Positions 33,000-43,943 of a stretch of DNA of 64,000 nt are shown here, in pieces. Position 1 is the first letter of the stretch; the number at the start of each line of letters is the position of its first letter. The stretch lies in the NCBI GenBank assembly GCA_033557465.1, contig CM066044.1, positions 188,844,184 through 188,908,183 on the forward strand, read 5' to 3'. Source of the DNA: Ichthyophis bannanicus (Eukaryota > Chordata > Amphibia > Gymnophiona > Ichthyophiidae). The translations under genes were made by a program, and so were the position numbers. A model generated the notes under the pieces. It ran no database searches and had not been told where the DNA came from. It was given only the letters and a program-made list of their open reading frames with translations.

Positions 33000-35090
33000 A
33001 GAGTAGATATGCTCTCTAGTAAGGAGTCAAAAAACAGGTGCTGGCTGTGGCTGAGCAGCTGGTTGAGATTTAGGAGTCTTGGCCTTCTTAGGCTGACGGG
33101 GCATTTGCTGTTGCTGCTGAGGTTGAAAACCAGCAGAGGGTTGGGTAAGGAGAAAAATCTCTCTTTTTTTGGGTATAGAATGACTTCTTTGTAGCAGCCT
33201 TCCTCCTAGAAGGGTCTGAAGTCTTTCTTCAGAGGCACTTGAGGGTGAGATCATCCTCCTCAAGCTCTTCTTCCTTCTCTCTCCAATCTTTACTAAATAG
33301 GTTTTCTCCAGAGCAAGGAATATTGGCCAATTTATCTCGAACCCACTGCTCGAGGTCTGATGCCTGAAGCCAGGCCATCCTACAAGCTTCTATGCAAATT
33401 GCAGCAGCTCTGCTGATAGACTCAAAGATATCGGAAGGCTGCTCTGGTCAGGAACTTAGAAGTGTTCTGAGCCTCCGTGACCATAGTTGTCATCTGGGAG
33501 AAAAGGAACGAAATTTCCTAGATCCCTTAAAACATCCTTGAGGTACATGCCCATGTAGAGGGTGTAAGATATAATCCTAGAAGCAAGTATACATGCCTGG
33601 AAGCAGCAACGTCCAAAGGCATTGAGAACCCTGGCATCTTTGCCAGGTGGCACCGATGAATAGAGTCACATCACCAAATCCACCACCATAGAATGCTGTA
33701 GTAGTTGAAGCTTTTGAAACCCCGAGCATGGTGGAACTCGGTACATGGTATTGAGGTGTTTACTGATAGGCAGTACCATTAGCAGGGCCTCTCACATATG
33801 TAGCATTAGATCCTGTAGGATCCGATGCACCAGTAACATTGCCACCTTTTTGGTTGTCAAGGAGTATTGGAGGATTTCCAATGTTACTGTGATTTGAAGA
33901 CTCACTGCCATGTCCCGAATGAAGTTCCAAAAGGACATGTCCTATGGCAGGGATCGAAGCCTTGCATGAGGAGGGGAGGGATCGGAGGGGATATCCCCAG
34001 TGGCCCTGGAATACTCTGATGTCTCTTCAGAGTCAGAAGAAAAAGAAGACTCTGATTCAGAAAGAAAATCAAAGTATCGATGGTCTCGAGCCGATATCAA
34101 TACTCGATGCCAATGTCAATATTGAGTCCGTGCGGTATTTGAACCGGGAACCTGTTGAGTACAGATGATGGTTACCAGTTCCAGCAGAGGACTCTGAGGA
34201 AGAGCTCCCATCAATACTGGTTCCAACAGAGGAATCAGAGGTAGGGGCCCTGGTGATACAGGTTCCAGTGGAGGAATCGGAGGGAGGGCTCCCATGGATA
34301 CTGATTCAAGGGCTGGCATCGGACCCAGAAGTACCAGAGCCAAGCTGGAAGGAGGTGCCAGACTTGTCAGGGTTGACTATACCTTTGGTACCGCAGCAGC
34401 CAGGAATGTTGCTAAGATTCTCTCGATAGCTAAGAAACGCAGATCATTGAGGACACCGATTCAAGGGTGGATTTGAGTGCGGGGCTATGTGTCACCTTTC
34501 CAAAGTACAATACCAGCAGCTCTCCAGAGGTCATTGCCTCAGGAGTGTCCTGGACCCCCTATGTGGCTTTGGAGGGCTGGTCCTCCTGCCAGGGCTGCTT
34601 GGCAGGTCAGTCAGCATCAGATGCCATTTTCGGTGCACCTCATGTCATATGGGACTTACCTTGATACTCGGTATCGTATTTCGATGCCAAGGACTTAGTT
34701 TTTAATTTATATTTGGACTTTTTGGAGACCTGGGAACCAGCTGAAGAGGCGATGTTCTCGATGATGCAGAAGCCACTGAAATCGAGTCCGGGGCGAACAG
34801 TGAGTTATACTTGGCCCTGTTCTTTAGGCCTCGCTTAGTCATTTGTTTGCACAAAGAACAATTGTGTGGTCTATGGTCTGGGCCCAAACATTTTAGACAC
34901 CAGTCATGGGAATCAGTGATTGACATTGTGCTGGAGCATTTGGATGTATCTGTCCATGGTGACAAACATGAAAGTTTAGGCCGAGGCCTAAGTTGGCAGT
35001 GAACCACCAAAAAGAAAGAGAAAAAACCTGAAGAAAAAAGAATATCGGGGCCGGTATCAGGGAGATACCGGCGCTGACGGAAAGGCAAGG
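33000..35090 (-). pseudogene. DIRS gag-like first ORF, broken
   Basis: The minus-strand text includes a zinc-knuckle-like CLKCLGPDHRPHNC followed by SLCKQMTKRGLKNR near 34870-34800. RIISYTLYMGMYLKDVLRDL follows near 33560, then a Q/K/P-rich stretch (33027-33263, RLLQRSHSIPKKRE and a run of Gln) just before RT. Such first ORFs encode the structural protein. Several stops and a degenerate repeat region (34100-34350) interrupt it. Confidence 0.72.
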
Positions 35091-35199
35091 CACAGAATTA
35101 ACCAAAAAAGAAGTTTTTCGGCAGTGACAGGAAAGGGCTTCCTGTTGGTTCTGCGGAAAATGAAGAACTGAAGAGAGGCATTGCGAAAGTGGGAAGACA

Positions 35200-35331
35200 G
35201 ATGCGCAGGCACAGTGGAGTGCTCCCAAAGGCTTTCCTATTGGAGGCTGGGGAGTGTTCCTGCTCAGGCTCCATTGGTACCAACGATACCCATATGTGAA
35301 GATTCCATTCCTGCTTGTTCCTGAAGATAAC
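35200..35331. repeat. DIRS inverted terminal repeat (5' side)
   Basis: It is complementary to 26285-26400, with shared CCCATATGTG, CCAACGATACC-type and GGAGTGCTCCCAAAGGC segments. It ends at 35331, where CR1-like CATGTTGCCTCAG follows directly. Confidence 0.78.
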
Positions 35332-35484
35332 CATGTTGCCTCAGAACATTTCACTTTTTGCCTGCACCTCCTTTTTACCACTCACCAACTACCTATTTAT
35401 TCAGCCTGTCTTAATACCAAGCTGTCTTAGAGCTTCACTCTAGGATATCAGCAAGAATAACGGAGAAGTAGCTGCTGCAACAGG
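35332..35484 (-). mobile_element. possible continuation of the CR1 host
   Basis: The first 13 bases continue the CR1 phrase cut at 26284. Beyond about 35345 similarity to CR1 is not clear to me, so the extent is uncertain. Confidence 0.35.
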
Positions 35485-35632
35485 GAGGGCAAACTCAGTC
35501 CCTGAGATCCTCAACCTTTCAGGAATTCCCAATGAATTTGCATGCAATAGATCTCATGCATGTTCACTGTGGAAATTCTGAAAACCTGACTGAGATGTGG
35601 CACCTGAGGACCAAGATTTCTAACTCCTGCAC
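35485..35632. mobile_element. hAT-like MITE, decayed copy
   Basis: CAAACTCAGTCCCTGAGATCC at the left and CTGAGGACCAAGATTTCTAA at the right, with an AATGAATTTGCATGCAATAG and TCTCATGCATG interior, match the family of 10432-10624. The target duplication is not recognisable. Confidence 0.5.
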
Positions 35633-36334
35633 TGCAACCTCCCCCTCATCTAGCCATCCAGAGGCACAACCTAAAAGGATGAACTAATGATATAAAGGCC
35701 TGCCTTTAAAGCCAGGCACTTTTTTTTCCCTAAAAGGTGTTATTTACTCTCAATGCCACAACTCCTCCGGTAGTATATTCCAGAGTTTTGCGACAAATAA
35801 CTTAAAGTAGTTTGCAGATGAAGAGTAGTTCCTGACTAAAGTTTCTTGTTTTGGTGCCTAAGGAATGGCAATCTCAGAGAGGGGATAAAGCACTTAGTTG
35901 CTGGCAACACTCACTGGTCAAATACAAAGGAGCATGGGCCAAGTTCCAAAGAGCTACTTTCTGTTCTCTTGGCTACAGGAGTTTACTGCAGTTGGCTGGT
36001 CCATGACAAGAATATGCCAAGGAAGAAATCAATATATCACAGGTAATTATAGGATGTCAAAGCTTCTGCCCTCCTAGCTAGCTATTTTCCAGTACTGGCC
36101 AATATTGCAATCGGAAACAATATATATATTAATTATGGCAATGTCCTGGTAGGGCAAAGTCCCAATTGACATTGCAAGATAAACAACAAAATACAGAACC
36201 CGAAAGCAAACCAGAAAAGCAAAAAAAAAAAAAAAAATGTGCATTTTGACTTTACTTGAAATTGGACTGTGTCAGTTACTACCTTATATTGCAATGAACT
36301 GCTGTTGAGATTCCTAAAAACTACAGTTATAAGA
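35633..36334. other. no gene recognised; possible CR1 scrap
   Basis: AT-rich sequence with a poly(A) run near 36215-36240. CCTCCGGTAGTATATTCCAGAG at 35764 resembles a CR1 minus-strand phrase but too little remains to assign. Confidence 0.35.
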
Positions 36335-36625
36335 AGCTAACTTATCCAAAATTCTGCAACATGGTTATTAATAGATATGCATCTGTGAGGTCACTTTTTT
36401 TTTGGTGCCGTGGGATCCACATTGGCTCCCCTTTGAGGGAAGAGTTAAGTTTAAAGCCTTTATCTCAGCCTTTAATTCTCTACCTGGAATGCACCCAATC
36501 TATCTTAAGGATAGGCTGATCTCATAAGTATCAGTGCGTTCCCTTCACCCGAGAAGTGAGGGTCTATTATGTGTATCAGCATTAATCGAGTAATACCCTT
36601 AAGTAATTGGACCAGTTCCCACATG
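36335..36625 (+). mobile_element. L2-like LINE fragment
   Basis: It is translatable as HWLPF-like, then VKFKAFISAFNSLPGMHPIY-like, LKDRLIS and SLHPRSEGLLCVS with two frame corrections. This is the post-palm part of an L2-type protein. It is cut on the right by the CR1 at 36626. Confidence 0.6.
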
Positions 36626-37485
36626 ATAAGAACATAAGATATGCCATACTGGGTCAGACCAAGGTCCATCAAGCCCAGTATCCTGTTTCCAACAGTGGCC
36701 AATCTAGGTCATACGTACCTAGCAGTTTCCCCTAGAGACACAGGTTCCACAATGCTTGTACTGGGTCAAGCATTGATATCCTGGGTCCCTTCTTAATAAT
36801 GGTTTATGGGCCTTTCCTCCAGGAACTTGTCCAAACCTTTTTTAAACCCAGCTATACTAACAGTCTTTACTACATCCTCCAGTAACAAATTCCAGAGTTT
36901 GATTACACGTTGAGTGAAAAAATATTTTCTTTTATTAGTCTTAAATAATTTACCCTGTAGCTTCATTGCATGTCCCCTAGTCTTTCTATATTCTGATAAC
37001 GTAAACAACTGATCTATGTTTACCCATTCCACTCCGTTCATTAATTTATAGACTTCTATCATATCTTCCCTCAGCCGTCTCTTTTCCAGGTTAAAGAGCC
37101 CTAACCTTTTTAGCCTTTCTTCATAGGAGTATCCTTCCATCTCGTTTACCATTTTTATGGCTCTTCTCGGAACCTTTTCTAATAATGCTATATCCTTTTT
37201 AAGATACGGCGACCAGAATTGCAAACAATATTCAAGGTGCGGTCTCACCATGGAACGATATAGAGGCATTATAATATCTTTTGTTTTATTTTCCATTCCT
37301 TTCCTTATGATACCTAGCATTCTATTTGCTCTCTTGGCCGCCGCTGCACACTGGGCCGAGGGTTTTAACATGTTATCCACAATGATGCCTAAATCTTTTT
37401 CCTGGGTAGTGGTTCCTAATGTGGAACCTTGCATCATGTAACCATAGTTTGGGTTGTTCTTCCCTAGATGCATAACTTTGCAATG
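36626..37485 (-). mobile_element. CR1-clade LINE, 3' 860 bases
   Basis: The minus-strand 3' end (TATGCCATACTGGGTCAGACC in plus orientation at 36640) is followed upstream by an unbroken 226-codon frame. It is 5'-truncated at about 37485 within the KVMHL region. It gives the undisturbed order against which the split CR1 at 7290-12570 can be read. Confidence 0.9.
36793..37473 (-). CDS. CR1 RT C-terminal fragment, open frame
   Basis: The 226 residues start MHLGKNNPNYGYMMQG and include KDLGIIVDNMLKPSAQ, RANRMLGIIRKGMENKT, PLYRSMVRPHLEYC and [18 protein letters not shown], ending WNLLLEDVVK with a short C-terminus. This is the thumb/connection part of a CR1 polyprotein, without the palm, so it cannot be catalytic. 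It has no promoter of its own. The absence of stops suggests recent insertion. Confidence 0.85.
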   Translation of the reverse strand: MHLGKNNPNYGYMMQGSTLGTTTQEKDLGIIVDNMLKPSAQCAAAAKRANRMLGIIRKGMENKTKDIIMPLYRSMVRPHLEYCLQFWSPYLKKDIALLEKVPRRAIKMVNEMEGYSYEERLKRLGLFNLEKRRLREDMIEVYKLMNGVEWVNIDQLFTLSEYRKTRGHAMKLQGKLFKTNKRKYFFTQRVIKLWNLLLEDVVKTVSIAGFKKGLDKFLEERPINHY

Positions 37486-37529
37486 ATATTTGTTTGATTC
37501 TGGCTATGTAGGATTTCATCAAGCCCAAT

Positions 37530-37990
37530 GTTCAGAAAGGGTAATATTCAAACTCCATGGCGGTCAGCCATGGCGCTTAAATATCAGTGGGCTATTCAGT
37601 GGTAGTGTCCGGATAGGAGATGCTGCTGAATATCCAGGTTGAGCAGCGCTATCTGGATAGGTGCCAATCCGGTTAGTAGAATTTTCAGTCAGCACTTATT
37701 TGGATTGCAACTTAGGACAGCGTTTCATGCAGCCTAAGTTCCCCAGATTAGTGCCGACTGAAAATCCCACTAACCAGATAGTCAGCAGGTATCTGGGGAG
37801 GGTCGACGCTGACTCTGATCTGCCCCAACACTAACCAGAAATTGTCAGAGCGGTCTGAGGGGATAGTCTGAGACATTGTCCAGATAATGCCCCTGAACCG
37901 TATGGTCAGCACTTCTTAATTGGCCAACCTCCTGTTAGCTGACCAGTTAAATGTTCTGAATATCAAACTCATACATAGGTTCTGAATATC
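37530..37990. mobile_element. MITE family 2 copy
   Basis: AATATTCAAACTCC at the left and CTGAATATCA at the right enclose shared words: CTTAGGACAGCG, CACTAACCAGAT and TATCTGGGGAGG. A TATCATACTCATAC duplication occurs at the right boundary. Confidence 0.55.
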
Positions 37991-38002
37991 ATACTCATAC
38001 AT

Positions 38003-38228
38003 TGAACTCATAGCCTAGTGGTTGGAGCAACAGCCTAGTACCCAAAAGATCTGGGTTGGATTCCCACTGGTGCTCCTTGTGACCTTGGGGCAAGTTACTT
38101 TCCCCTCCATTGCCATGGAAGAAAAAGCCTGGCATCTACTTCTGGTCATACCCTGCCAAGAAATCCCAGGGGCTGCTGGGTAGCCAGGAGTCAACACTGA
38201 CTTGATGGCACTTTAAAAAAAACAACAG
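38003..38228 (+). mobile_element. tRNA-derived SINE, complete copy
   Basis: ATAGCCTAGTGGTTGGAGC (A box) and AGATCTGGGTTGGATTCCC (B box) form the tRNA-like head. A body with CTTGGGGCAAGTTACTTTCC follows, like the LINE-tail/core seen in MIR-type SINEs. The end reads CCAGGAGTCAACACTGACTTGATGGCACTTT and then poly(A). A second copy is at 48901-49097. Pol III transcribes such elements and a LINE supplies their retrotransposition. Confidence 0.8.
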
Positions 38229-38539
38229 CTTCTAAAATATAACAAGATCTGACCTTTCTAATCCTTTTTTCTGTTTGTAACAACTGCTGTTGTATTGAGC
38301 TCAGTTAGAAAGATATGATGTTGCAGGTGAGGCATAGGTAGGAGAATTTTTTTAGGGGAGAGCACTAGTTTTTTTTTTAGGAGAGAGCATTGTTTGCACT
38401 AGATGTATTTTTTTGCTAGGGCATAATTCTACAAGGAGCTTCCTAGATTTAAGCGGCAAATAAGTGCCTAAATGTTGGTATTTTAGTCATTTATGCATGT
38501 AAATGACCACTTAAAGAACAATGACTATCACGGCTCATA
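38229..38539. other. no gene seen
   Basis: AT-rich DNA with T-runs (38348, 38370). The part after 38410 shares the AAATAAGTGCCTAAATG style of MITE family 4. Confidence 0.35.
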
Positions 38540-38650
38540 CTTTCTCTATCTTTATCTTTATTTCCACATTCGATATACTGCCCAGGTAGGAACATCAAGG
38601 TGGTTTATAATAGCAATAAAAACTTAGCTGTGAAATTAGAAAGTAGAAAG
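38540..38650 (-). mobile_element. L2-like LINE 3' tail, very short
   Basis: TCTATCTTTATCTTTATTTCC, then CGATATACTGCCCAGGTAGG and AAGGTGGTTTATAATAGC, is the minus-strand end of the (ATAAAG)n-tailed family (compare 2030 and 27586). Confidence 0.6.
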
Positions 38651-38928
38651 GAATGCCAATGGGCGTGCACATGGGCGGAGTATGATTGGAGCATGGGCAG
38701 AGTGCTCAAGTACGCACACAGATTATAAAATAATATAATTTACATGTATTCTTGAAAAATCTAGGCACAGGTATTTACACCAGCTCTAGCGGCTGAGGTA
38801 GATGTCCATTCCTGAACTTAAGGCACATTTTCAGCCACTTTCGCTAGAATTTTATAAAGAAAATAGGTGCCTACTTATCCTTATAAAAATGGCACATTTT
38901 AGTTGCCTTAAACTAGGCATCCGGTTAT
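38651..38928. mobile_element. MITE family 4, part interrupted by a mariner-like MITE
   Basis: It contains GGGCGTGCACATGGGCGGAG, TATTTACACCAGCTCTAG and AATTTTATAAAGAAAATAGG, all shared with 14396-14768. The family appears to continue at 39143, so the mariner-like element sits inside it. Confidence 0.5.
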
Positions 38929-38929
38929 A

Positions 38930-39142
38930 CAGGGTGGCCCAAAAAATGTGAGAACATCTCGTAAATTAAAAGCTTAAATAGTTTAGTTATTTACCTTTTT
39001 TAGCTATATAACGTCTTTATTTTGACAATTTCCGGTCGCCATCTTATTTTTTTAAATTTGTCAATCGTTTACATCTGTCTTTTTGAATTTTTAAATAACT
39101 TATATGCTACGAGATGTTCTCACTTTTTTTTGGGCCACCCTG
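38930..39142. mobile_element. mariner-like MITE (213 bp)
   Basis: Both ends read CAGGGTGGCCCAAAAAA inward, and the similarity continues with TGAGAACATCTCGTA, giving a TIR of about 35 bases. CAGGGTGGCC ends are typical of Tc1/mariner elements. A TA precedes the left end; the right flank is less clean. No transposase remains. Confidence 0.8.
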
Positions 39143-39573
39143 TCTATTGCAATTTTCCTCTTTGGGGTCAATTTTATAAGGGGCACGTAGAAGGTTATGC
39201 ACAATTTACATGTGTAAGTCCCTGTTTTAAAGGACTCATGCACATGAAGGTGTACTTACATAGGTGTTTTGAGAGGTCACTATTCTGTGAGCGGCATCAT
39301 GAGTATATTCCTTTGGAGTTTGCACAGAGACAAAGCTTGGGTGGAGCATAAGCAAGGCCTCAATTTACATGTGTAAGTTATAGAATACTGTAACTTATGT
39401 GCATTTTCTGCAAATCTAGGTGCAGGTAGTTACAGAACAGAGATATGCAACTGCCACATTTAAGTTAAGACATCTCAGCACTCTCCTGTTTTATATAGTT
39501 AAGTACACACATACTTCACTTTATAAAACAGACCACAGAGATGATTAGGTATTTATAAAATTATCCTCATGGA
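39143..39573. mobile_element. MITE family 4, continuation
   Basis: GGGTCAATTTTATAAGGGGC, GCACAATTTACATGTGTAAG (twice, near 39200 and 39363) and ATTTATAAAATTATCC are characteristic words. No coding potential. Confidence 0.45.
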
Positions 39574-40083
39574 AGGGCATTTTAGAAGGAACGTCTACTC
39601 ATAAGTCAGAACGTCTGGAAAAAAAGCAGTCACGTCCAGGTGCAGACACGATTTCACAAATCTGGACATGCCCGATATGGACATCTGTAGGGGTTGTCTA
39701 CATAGACATCCACAGAACTGTATTCCAGAACCTGGATGTCTAGGCTAGACTAATGGTAAGTGTAGCTGTCTAGGAACAGGGTAGCAAAGGTTTAAATCCC
39801 ACTGCTGCTATTTTGACATTGTAATAAGTACTGAGGGTAATGGAGTACTTTCTTTTCTACACCCTCTGCAGAGTTTTCAGCAAAAATAAGCACTTAAAGA
39901 TCAGGTGGGGACATCCAGGTCCCTGGGAATGCCCCAGCCATGTTTTCACCATGCTCCCATTCAGATTTAGACATCCTCATGCTGGGGACATCCCTAGAGC
40001 TGGCTCCTAAACTGGCTCTGGAGATGTCTCTGTGCCGATTTTCGGATGCCCAGAGCATGAATAGGGCTTCTAAAATGACCCCT
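39574..40083. mobile_element. MITE family 3 (CATTTTAGAAG ends)
   Basis: The left end AGGGCATTTTAGAAGG pairs with the right end CTTCTAAAATGACCCC. The interior repeats GGACATCC/GGATGTC words and AGGTCCCTGG. A second copy is at 49141-49690, and 58170-58215 looks like a decayed right end. Confidence 0.65.
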
Positions 40084-40130
40084 ATAATGTCTGTAATATT
40101 GTGAATTATGATAGGCCTAACTTTCAAAGA

Positions 40131-40483
40131 CATTTACATGGTCTGCAGACCTGCAAACTGTATAAATGCTGCACAGTGAAATATTCAGCAGCACTAACAT
40201 GGTTGGTGCAACTGAATAACTGCAGTTCCTGCTGCTCTATACTCCGATGCTAACTGACTAACATAGGGGCATTCCTGGGCAGCATCTGGGGATAACTGGG
40301 CTGCGGCGATATTGTGCCTCTACCCAGTGATCCCTTGGTGATGAAAGTTAAGCACTGAAAAGGTTGTCCTAACTTTTACCGCCGAAGCTAACCAAGCAGC
40401 AGCTTTATATCGCCACTGCCTGGTTAGCTTCTGGGTTCTGTGGCCAACTCACATATTCAATGCCGGTGGCCGGATATAAACCA
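40131..40483. mobile_element. MITE family 2 copy, truncated by LINE
   Basis: It shares CTGCAAACTGTATAAATGC, GCTAACCAAGCAG, TGGTTAGCTTCTGGG and ATATTCAATGCCGG with the copy at 20707. It ends where the L2-like frame begins at about 40484. Confidence 0.55.
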
Positions 40484-42671
40484 TTATGTCAGCTTTTCCC
40501 TCACACACAGGCCCCCTAATACTAAAACTGAACACCTATCAGCGATACTTCAATCAATTTGTGCTTTCAGCTACAAGCATAAACCGCTAATAGCCCTGGG
40601 AGACTACAACCTTACCTCTGCACCGGGCAAAGATACTAAAGCGTTTATTAAAGCACTTGAAGCACTCGAGTACAGACAGATGGTCAATGCTCCCTCTCAC
40701 ATCCATGGGACTACACCAGACCTTATCTTCATTACAATTCAACTCACTAAATTGAATCAATTCTCGCACTTAATTTCCACAGCAGTCCCTTGGTCAGACC
40801 ACCATACCCTTACATTCACCCTACACCTAACAACCCTAAAGCAACCCATTGAAGAAGAAAACCATACAAGAAGGTTCAGAGCCTACAATAAAGAAGCATT
40901 CTTACAGCAAATAATACCACAAGTGTTTCAGAAAAGTGAAAATCTAGATCAAACTATAGATATATGGAACCACGCCATATCTAAAGCAGCTGCAGCTCCA
41001 AACAAAGTTAAATCATACACGCATAGAAGTAGTAATGCCCCTTGGTACTCCAAACTAATTAGAGAAGCCAAGCACATACTCAGACGACTAGAAAGGAAAT
41101 AGAGACAAAATAAATCACTAGAAACCTTACATCGATACAGAATTGAACAGCAAAAATACAACAAATTGATAAATGATCACAAACAACAACATCACATTAA
41201 CCTCATCATGAAAGCAGCAAATAAACCTAGAGAACTTTTCAATATTGTTCAAAAACTCACTAAAGACAACCATCAACAAACAACCAATCAGCTTGACCCC
41301 CCCAAGAATTTGCAAACCACATAATAAACAAATACACCAATCAAACAATCACTCACTCACTTTCAATATGCTACTCTAATTGGGCAGAGATCCATCACCC
41401 CTTAAACGACTTTAGTATACCAATAGTCAAACACATAGTGGACATTATCGACACTCTAAACATGACAACATCTCCTTCTGATCCCTGTCTGGTGGAATGG
41501 ATCAAAGATGCTAAGGACCAACTAGGTCCTCACCTTCACAAAATTGTAAAGGAATCCCTACAACAAGGATACTTACCACAAACACTTAAGCATGCAATGA
41601 TACAGCCTATCCTTAAAAACTCAAGGCTAAGCACCACTGACCCAAAGTCAGACCGCCCTATCTCTAGTCTTCCATTCATATCGAAGATCGTTGAAAAAGT
41701 AGTACAAAGACAACTACAGGATCATATCGATCTGCATGCCAAATTCAACCCCCATCAACATGGCTTCAAGCCACAACACAATGTTGAAACTCTACTCACA
41801 TCCCTCTTAGAACATAAGAACATAAGATATGCCATACTGGGTCAGACCAAGGTCCATCAAGCCCAGTATCCTCTTTCCAACAGTGGCCAATCTAGGTCAT
41901 ACGTACCTAGCAGTATCCCCAAGAGACACAGGTTCCACAATGCTTGTATTGGGTCAAGCATTGATATCCTTGTTCCCTATTTAATAATGGTTTATGGACC
42001 TTTCCTCCAGGAACTTGTCCAAACCTTTTTTAAACCCAGCTACACTAACAGCCTTTACTACATCCTAAGGTAACAAATTCCAGAGTTTGATTACACGTTG
42101 AGTGAAAAAATATTTTTTCTTATTTGTCTTAGTTTACCCTGTACCTTCATTACATGTCCCCTAGTCTTTCTATATTCTGATCGATCTATGTTTACCTGTT
42201 CCACTCCATTCATTAATTTATAGACCTCTATCATATCTCCCCTCAGCCGTCTCTTTTCCAGGTTGAAGAGCCCTAACCTTTGTAGCCTCTCTTCATAGGA
42301 GTAGCCTTCCATCCCCTTTACCATTTTGGTGGCTCTTCTCTGTACCTTTTCTAATAACGCTATATCCTATTTAAGATACGGTGACCAGAATTGCACACGA
42401 TATTCAAGGTGCGGTCGTACCATGGAACGATACAGAGGCATTATAATATCCTTTGTTTTATTTTCCATTCCTTTCCTTATGATACCTAGCATTCTATTTG
42501 CTTTCTTGGACGCCACTGCACACTGGCCGGAGGGTTTTAACATGTTATCCACGATGACGCCTAAATCTTTTTTCTAGGTGGTGGTTCCCAATGTGGAACC
42601 TTGCATCGTGTAACCATAGTGTGGGTTGTTCTTTCCTAGGTGCATAACTTTGCACTTGTCCACATTAAATT

Positions 42672-43079
42672 TCAACTGCCATTTGGATTCCCAGTCTTCC
42701 AATTTGTCCAGATCCTCCTGAAGTTTTCCACAATCCCCAGTTTTGTGTCATCTGCAAATTTGATAACCTCACTAGTTATTCCCTTTTCCAGGTCATTTAT
42801 GAATATGTCAAAAAGCAGCGGACCCAGTACAGATCCCTGGGGTACTCCACTATTCACCTTTTTCCATTGGGAAGATTGGCCATATAGCCCTACTCTCTGC
42901 TTTCTATCTTTTAACCAGTTCCTAATCCACAATAGTACACTGCCTCCTATCTCATGACTTTTTAGTTTTGCCAAAAGTCTCTGATGAGGGACCTTGTCAA
43001 AGGCTTTCTGAAAGTCCAGATACACTATATCAACTGACTCATCTTTGTCTACCTGTTTATTCACACCTTCAAAAAACAT
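42672..43079 (-). pseudogene. CR1 RT catalytic core, broken frame
   Basis: The 135 residues hold [11 protein letters not shown] (first catalytic Asp), [31 protein letters not shown] and KFADDTKL (FADD in place of YADD, usual for CR1). The frame is lost just after FADD by a small indel. Confidence 0.85.
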
Positions 43080-43274
43080 AACAGATTAGTAAAACAAGAT
43101 CTTCCTTGTCTAAAGCCATGTTGGCTGTCTCCCATTAGGCCATGACTATCTACATGCTGAGTAATTTTGTTCTTTATGATGGTTTCTATCACTTTTCCCG
43201 GTAATGACGTCAGGCTCACTGGTCTGTAGTTTCCCGGATCACCCCTGGAAACCTTTTTAAAAATTGGCGATCCT

Positions 43275-43943
43275 CTAATCTTCAGGTATTACGGATGATT
43301 TTAATGAAAGTTCACAGATTACTAATAGCAGGTCTGCAATCTCATATTTCAGTTCTTTCAACACCCTTGGATGTATACCATCCGGTCCAGGTGATTTGCT
43401 ACTATTCAGTTTATCAAATAGTTGTAACACATCTTCCTGGTGTAGCGATATTTTTCTCAATTCCTCTGCAGTATCACCTTTAAATACCACTTCAGTCTTG
43501 GGTAACATCCCTACATCTTCCTCAGTAAAGACCGAAGCAAAGAATTCATTCAGTCTCTCCGCTATAGCCTTGTCTCCTCTTACTGCCCCTTTCACCCCTC
43601 TATCATCAAATGGTCTGATTGACTCTCTCACAGGCTTTTTGCTAAGAATGTACTTGAGAAAGTCTTTATTTCGCATTTTTACTTCCATAGCAAGTTTCTT
43701 CTCAAATTCTCGTTTTGCCTGCCTTATCAATGCTTTGCATTTAACTTGCCAGTGCTTGTGTTGTTTCCAGTTTTTGTCATTTGGCTCTTTTTTCCATTTC
43801 CTGAAAGATGCTTTTTTGGCAGCAACTGCCTCTCTGACCTCACCTTTAAACCATGCTAGCATTTTTTTGGACTTTCTTCCACTTTTCTTAATGCGTGGAA
43901 TACAGCTGGTCTGAGCTTCCAGGATAGTATTTTTAAACAACAC
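43275..43943 (-). pseudogene. CR1 linker and RT N-terminal segment
   Basis: A 222-codon frame rich in K/R (WFKGEVREAVAAKKASFRKW) leads to RLNEFFASVFTEED, SSKSPGPDGIHPRVLKEL and the start of fingers. This is the region between endonuclease and RT in CR1 ORF2. It stops at VIPED, where the next conserved 'WRxANVxPIFKK' is disrupted. Confidence 0.82.

Larger units (their letters stand above)
26285..35331 (-). mobile_element. DIRS-type YR retrotransposon, interrupted by CR1 plus copy D
   Basis: On the minus strand the order is inverted terminal repeat, gag-like region (about 35080-33000), RT (32830-32210), RNase H (31926-31423), tyrosine recombinase (31120-30816 and 27478-26780), an internal complementary region and the second terminal repeat. 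This is the DIRS order. A 3.3 kb block (27478-30815) of later insertions splits the recombinase. Without it the element is about 5.7 kb, a normal DIRS length. Frameshifts, notably within RT near 32400, make it a pseudogene copy. There is no duplicated target, as expected for recombinase-mediated integration. Confidence 0.88.
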
